Below, one piece after another: positions 60,930 through 64,000 of a stretch of DNA of 64,000 bases. The stretch lies in the NCBI RefSeq assembly GCF_021295345.1, contig NZ_JAIMJB010000012.1:1-64000 (forward strand), given 5' to 3'. The translations under genes and the position numbers were made by a program. Each line of letters begins with the position of its first letter. Within the stretch, counting starts at the first letter, position 1. This stretch comes from Motilimonas eburnea (GTDB lineage: Bacteria; Pseudomonadota; Gammaproteobacteria; Enterobacterales; CBDFNC01). The notes below the pieces were generated by a model. It saw only the letters and a program-made list of their open reading frames with translations, searched no databases and was not told the DNA's origin.

Positions 60930-61778
60930 TTACGACTGAATTTGCGTTATTCGCGTTTCCCAATAAGCTTGACCCAAGCCTATTAACAAGCCAAATAAAT
61001 GCACCATATTGGCAACCGATGGACCAACTAAATCAAAGAAGCCCAACACCAGCCATGCTGCCATAAAGATCATCAAGGGGTTGGGCAAACCTAAACCACC
61101 AGCAGGATTACGCACCCCAGTTAACCACACATACCCGGCTAACGCATACACTACCCCTGACAAGCCACCAAAGTTTGGCCCTTCCAGATAAAACTGAATG
61201 GTATTGGGAATGATGGAGGCGATTAAAAACAGTGAGAGTAGCTTGGCACTGCTTTTGTGTTTTTCTATTAACCCGCCTAAGTGCCACCACCATAATAAAT
61301 TGAATACGATGTGTAACACGCTGAAATGCAAGAGACTCGGGCTAAAGAATCGCCAAATCTCCATCGAGTGAAAACTACTAGCATGAGGGAAAAACTGCAG
61401 TGCTTGATATATTGGGCGAAAAAATCCCGAAATGCTGAGCAAATATATCACTAAACTCGCGGCAAAAATCACTAACGTTAAAGGGCCGGCATGAAACAAG
61501 AAATCACGCAGCAACAAGGCGCCACCACCTTGATAGCCTAAATCATCCTTAGCTTGTCCCACTTCCCAGCTGGCTTTTAAGTATTTATCTGCATTGGGGT
61601 TTTGCACAAACAAGCGCAACTCGGCTAACGCCGCTTCATAATCTTGTTCATTAACATCAATGGCGACCGAGGTTTCATCCCGTCGGATCCGACACGTCAC
61701 CCCTTGGGTTTGCATGTAATCCACATAAGCCTGTGCCAGCCTAGGGTTATCTAATACGATTAGCTCAATCAAGTTCAC
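60930..61778 (-). CDS. glpG: Rhomboid intramembrane protease GlpG
   Basis: This 282-aa protein has the N-terminal cytosolic GlpG domain (about 1-70: LIVLDNPRLAQAYVDYMQTQG, DYEAALAELRLFVQ) and then six TM helices. It carries the catalytic G-L-S-G (Ser in GGLSGVVYALAGY) and the later catalytic His in NMVHLFGLLIG. It cleaves transmembrane helices. The start is a GTG at 61778 or, with better spacing from GAGGTG, a TTG at 61772. It follows glpE by 12 bp; no glpD/glpR is near. Confidence 0.95.
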   Translation of the reverse strand: MNLIELIVLDNPRLAQAYVDYMQTQGVTCRIRRDETSVAIDVNEQDYEAALAELRLFVQNPNADKYLKASWEVGQAKDDLGYQGGGALLLRDFLFHAGPLTLVIFAASLVIYLLSISGFFRPIYQALQFFPHASSFHSMEIWRFFSPSLLHFSVLHIVFNLLWWWHLGGLIEKHKSSAKLLSLFLIASIIPNTIQFYLEGPNFGGLSGVVYALAGYVWLTGVRNPAGGLGLPNPLMIFMAAWLVLGFFDLVGPSVANMVHLFGLLIGLGQAYWETRITQIQS

Positions 61779-61790
61779 CTCAACGTCAGT

Positions 61791-62114
61791 CTATTGCGCC
61801 GCAACAACCTCAAAGCTACGACGCCAGATATCCATACCACCGTCCATGCTGTAAACCTCATCATAGCCTTGGTTGAGCAAAAACTGCGCCGCCCCTTGGC
61901 TTGAATTACCGTGATAGCACACCACGATCACCGGGGTCTCAAAATCAACCTGCTCAATAAAGGCACCCAGACGCTCATTGGTTAAATGAAATGCCCCTTC
62001 GATATGCCCCGCCTTAAAAGACTCAGGATCGCGAATATCCGCTATCACCACCTTGCCTTGTTTAATTTTTTCTGCCGTTTCCGGTACCGAAATATGACCA
62101 AACTGATCCATCAT
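61791..62114 (-). CDS. glpE: Thiosulfate sulfurtransferase GlpE
   Basis: This 107-aa single-domain rhodanese has the DIRDPESFKAGHIEGAFHLTNE segment and the active-site loop C-Y-H-G-N-S-S (persulfide-forming Cys near residue 66). It moves sulfur from thiosulfate to acceptors such as cyanide or thioredoxin. I chose the ATG at 62114 with a GGGAG site (the next codon is also ATG); an in-frame extension to 62141 lacks similarity to E. coli GlpE (108 aa). It is the first gene of glpEG. Confidence 0.93.
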   Translation of the reverse strand: MMDQFGHISVPETAEKIKQGKVVIADIRDPESFKAGHIEGAFHLTNERLGAFIEQVDFETPVIVVCYHGNSSQGAAQFLLNQGYDEVYSMDGGMDIWRRSFEVVAAQ

Positions 62115-62236
62115 GATTGATTGCTCCCACTTTTTTGCCATCAGTTTAACATGGCATGGAAAAAGCCCAACCCTGAAGATAATGGGGATATCACAAAGAA
62201 ATGAGGGTTAGCTAATAGAAATTTTCACTATTAGTA

Positions 62237-64000
62237 TCACTGCGCTCCGCAATTTTTATACTTGGAAAGTACACAACGCTCAGCCATGCTTTCAGCTATA
62301 ACTATTTCTTGCTGACTTAACCCCAAAAAAGCAGATTGAACAATAGGATAATCAAACACACCAGAGTTTACACCGCTTTTCTGTAATACTAACAACCACA
62401 TATATAATAATTTCGCGTCTGGTTTCAGTAGAAAACTCTTGGAAAATATGGTGTTTATCATGAATTGAGCTTGTGGGGTCCCTTGAGCTGCAGCCAATCT
62501 AAACCATTTCTTCGCTTTAGTGTAGCTTTGAGGAACGCCTAAACCTTTATAATGCATAAACCCAAGATTGTATTGTGACTCAGCACTTCCTTTATCGGCA
62601 GCAAGATTAAACCACTTAAAAGCCTCTGACTCGCTTTTTTTGATGCCTTTACCTGTAAAATATAGTGTTCCAACAGCATGCATAGCGTGTTCATCCCCTT
62701 GCTCAGCAGCTAGTAAAAACCATTGAAATGCTTTTTGAAAGTTTTGTGGCAATCCAACACCATCATAATACCTATTTCCAAGGTAATACTGTGCAGTCGG
62801 ATCCCCATTTTTCGCAGCAAGTTGATACCACTTCAAAGCCTCTTCAGGATCTTTAGCTCCCCCTTTTCCAACTGACAACATCCACCCAAGGAGAGCCTGC
62901 GCTTGAACGTAGTCCTGCTCAGCTGCAAGCCGACACCATTTCAAAGCAGTATCATACTCTTGAGGTACTCCCGTACCTTTAAGATACCTGCGAGCAAGCG
63001 CGTATTGTGCATTAGCCACACCTTGATCAGCTGCAAGACGATACCATTTCAGTGCTTCTTCGTGATTTTGTGCCTCTCCTTTTCCTTCAGCAAGCATCCA
63101 TCCTAGATTTGTTTGAGCTTGGGCTAAACCTTGGTTAGCCGATAACCGATACCATTTAATAGCCTCTTCATCGCTTTGGGGGACTCCTTCACCCTTTGCA
63201 AACATCAACCCTAAATTGAACTGTGAATCAACCCAGCCCTTCACCGCAGCAGAATGAAACCAATTAGCAGCATGACTTAGGTCTTTGTCTACACCTTGCC
63301 CCTCTCTATATATAACACCAAGATTATGCATAGCTGGCACATGCCCTTCCTTAGCAGCTCGTAAATACCACTTCAATGCCTGCTCATAACTTTGAACTAG
63401 CCCAAAGCCATTGTAATACCTGTTTCCAATTAAAAACTGTGCATTCGTTATGCCTTGCTCAGCTGCAAGCAGGTACCACTTCGAAGATTCTTGGAGATTT
63501 TTTGGCTCTCCTTTCCCCTTAGCTAACATCCAGCCCAAATTTGCCTGAGCCAGGGCGTACCCTTGATTAGCTGAAAGCCTATACCATTTGATAGCCTCTT
63601 TATAATCCCGAGGGGTCCCTAAGCCATTAGCATAGGTTATCCCCAAATTGTATTGTGATTTGGCAAACCCTTTTTCTGCCGCAGAGCGAAACCATGCTAT
63701 TGCGTCAGGATAACTTACTTTTACCCCCATACCTTCGGTATACATTCTCCCGAGATTATGCATGGCTTTAACATTACCTTGTTTAGCGGCCAAACTAGAC
63801 CATTTTAAGGCATTTTTGAAATCAGGAGGAACTCCATCGCCGTACAAATAGATCCATCCCAGTTGACCTTGAGCTAAGCTGTTACCTTGTAAGGCAGCAA
63901 GTCGATACCACTTAATAGACTCATCAATATTTTTAAATACTCCAATGCCATTCCAATACATATAACCCAATTTAAGTTGAGCCTCAGCCAGTCCCTGATT
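62237..64000 (-). CDS. Sel1-repeat (SLR/TPR-like) protein, N-terminus beyond the window
   Basis: The frame is open from the stop at 62237 to the right edge; the codons at 63971-64000 continue the repeat (NQGLAEAQLK). At least 14 full 36-residue Sel1 units are visible, each close to LGxMYxxGxGVxxxxxxAxxWYxxAAxxGxxxAQxx, then a non-repeat tail of about 70 residues (LLKPDAKLLYMWLLVLQKSGVNSG ... YKNCGAQ). Sel1 proteins are superhelical scaffolds for protein interaction. Four-unit blocks recur, indicating segmental duplication. No signal or start is visible. Confidence 0.92.
   Translation of the reverse strand, partial: NQGLAEAQLKLGYMYWNGIGVFKNIDESIKWYRLAALQGNSLAQGQLGWIYLYGDGVPPDFKNALKWSSLAAKQGNVKAMHNLGRMYTEGMGVKVSYPDAIAWFRSAAEKGFAKSQYNLGITYANGLGTPRDYKEAIKWYRLSANQGYALAQANLGWMLAKGKGEPKNLQESSKWYLLAAEQGITNAQFLIGNRYYNGFGLVQSYEQALKWYLRAAKEGHVPAMHNLGVIYREGQGVDKDLSHAANWFHSAAVKGWVDSQFNLGLMFAKGEGVPQSDEEAIKWYRLSANQGLAQAQTNLGWMLAEGKGEAQNHEEALKWYRLAADQGVANAQYALARRYLKGTGVPQEYDTALKWCRLAAEQDYVQAQALLGWMLSVGKGGAKDPEEALKWYQLAAKNGDPTAQYYLGNRYYDGVGLPQNFQKAFQWFLLAAEQGDEHAMHAVGTLYFTGKGIKKSESEAFKWFNLAADKGSAESQYNLGFMHYKGLGVPQSYTKAKKWFRLAAAQGTPQAQFMINTIFSKSFLLKPDAKLLYMWLLVLQKSGVNSGVFDYPIVQSAFLGLSQQEIVIAESMAERCVLSKYKNCGAQ

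Noticed and set aside
62213-62235. CTAATAG/CTATTAG inverted repeat after the Sel1 gene as a terminator
   Set aside because: The stem is AT-only and no T-run follows on either strand, so I do not call it a terminator.
62237-64000. Direct DNA repeats suggesting a mobile or satellite element
   Set aside because: The periodic similarity is explained by the Sel1 protein repeats in one open frame.

Overview
The window is chromosomal DNA of a marine-type gammaproteobacterium. The gene orders point to the Alteromonadales/Shewanella-like neighbourhood: plsB next to dgkA, ubiA and ubiC with a FliL-like gene; lexA with two SOS boxes; cpxP divergent from cpxRA; and an aa3/caa3-type cytochrome c oxidase operon with heme A and copper-assembly genes. 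I do not assign a genus. No rRNA, tRNA, IS element, prophage or CRISPR array was seen.

Layout. 1-4.0 kb (minus strand): the edge of a PEP-CTERM/exosortase-type locus, with the N-terminal part of PrsK, an NTP_transf_5 nucleotidyltransferase, an HprK-related kinase, a PqqD-like protein and a Tat-type exported protein of unknown function. 4.3-10.8 kb: housekeeping genes rraA, zapB, DUF1653, cysE and fieF, then cpxP facing cpxRA across a perfect CpxR box, then trmL. 10.8-14.8 kb: a lipoprotein, NnrS, a LysR regulator divergent from a VOC protein, and an orphan ParD-like antitoxin. 15.0-23.5 kb: the cytochrome oxidase operon coxB-coxA-cox11-coxC-SURF1-orf147-ctaA-ctaB-SCO, all minus strand, with a DUF2909 gene on the opposite strand.

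23.9-31.3 kb is accessory: two lipoproteins (one an S41 protease), an XRE-DUF5680 regulator, and a run of small unknown genes that includes an RraB-like protein, an Imm8-like immunity protein, acetyltransferases and a RidA-like protein. 31.3-40 kb is secretory and catabolic: a GDPD lipoprotein, an amidohydrolase lipoprotein, an alkylsulfatase with a divergent LysR gene, and a subtilisin with a PKD domain. 40-45.4 kb: a gene remnant, DinB, an SPOUT methyltransferase, an unusual aromatic lipoprotein (apparent parent of the remnant), AraC/AhpD-like genes, a WYL regulator and lexA.

45.7-53.2 kb is an envelope cluster: a LysR gene, two DUF1254/DUF1214 proteins, a FadL-family porin, a YiaV/YiaW-like HlyD-DUF3302 pair and an unassigned beta-barrel. 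53.3-62.1 kb returns to core genes: dgkA, plsB, ubiC-ubiA, a FliL-like protein, a sugar kinase-epimerase operon and glpE-glpG, with a REP-like repeat group. The right edge is a long Sel1-repeat protein that continues out of the window.

The best candidates for undescribed biology are the HprK-related kinase/PqqD/Tat-protein locus at 0-4 kb, the DUF1254-FadL-YiaVW cluster at 45.7-53.2 kb, and the orphan immunity-type island at 27-30 kb. All three are inferences from gene content.
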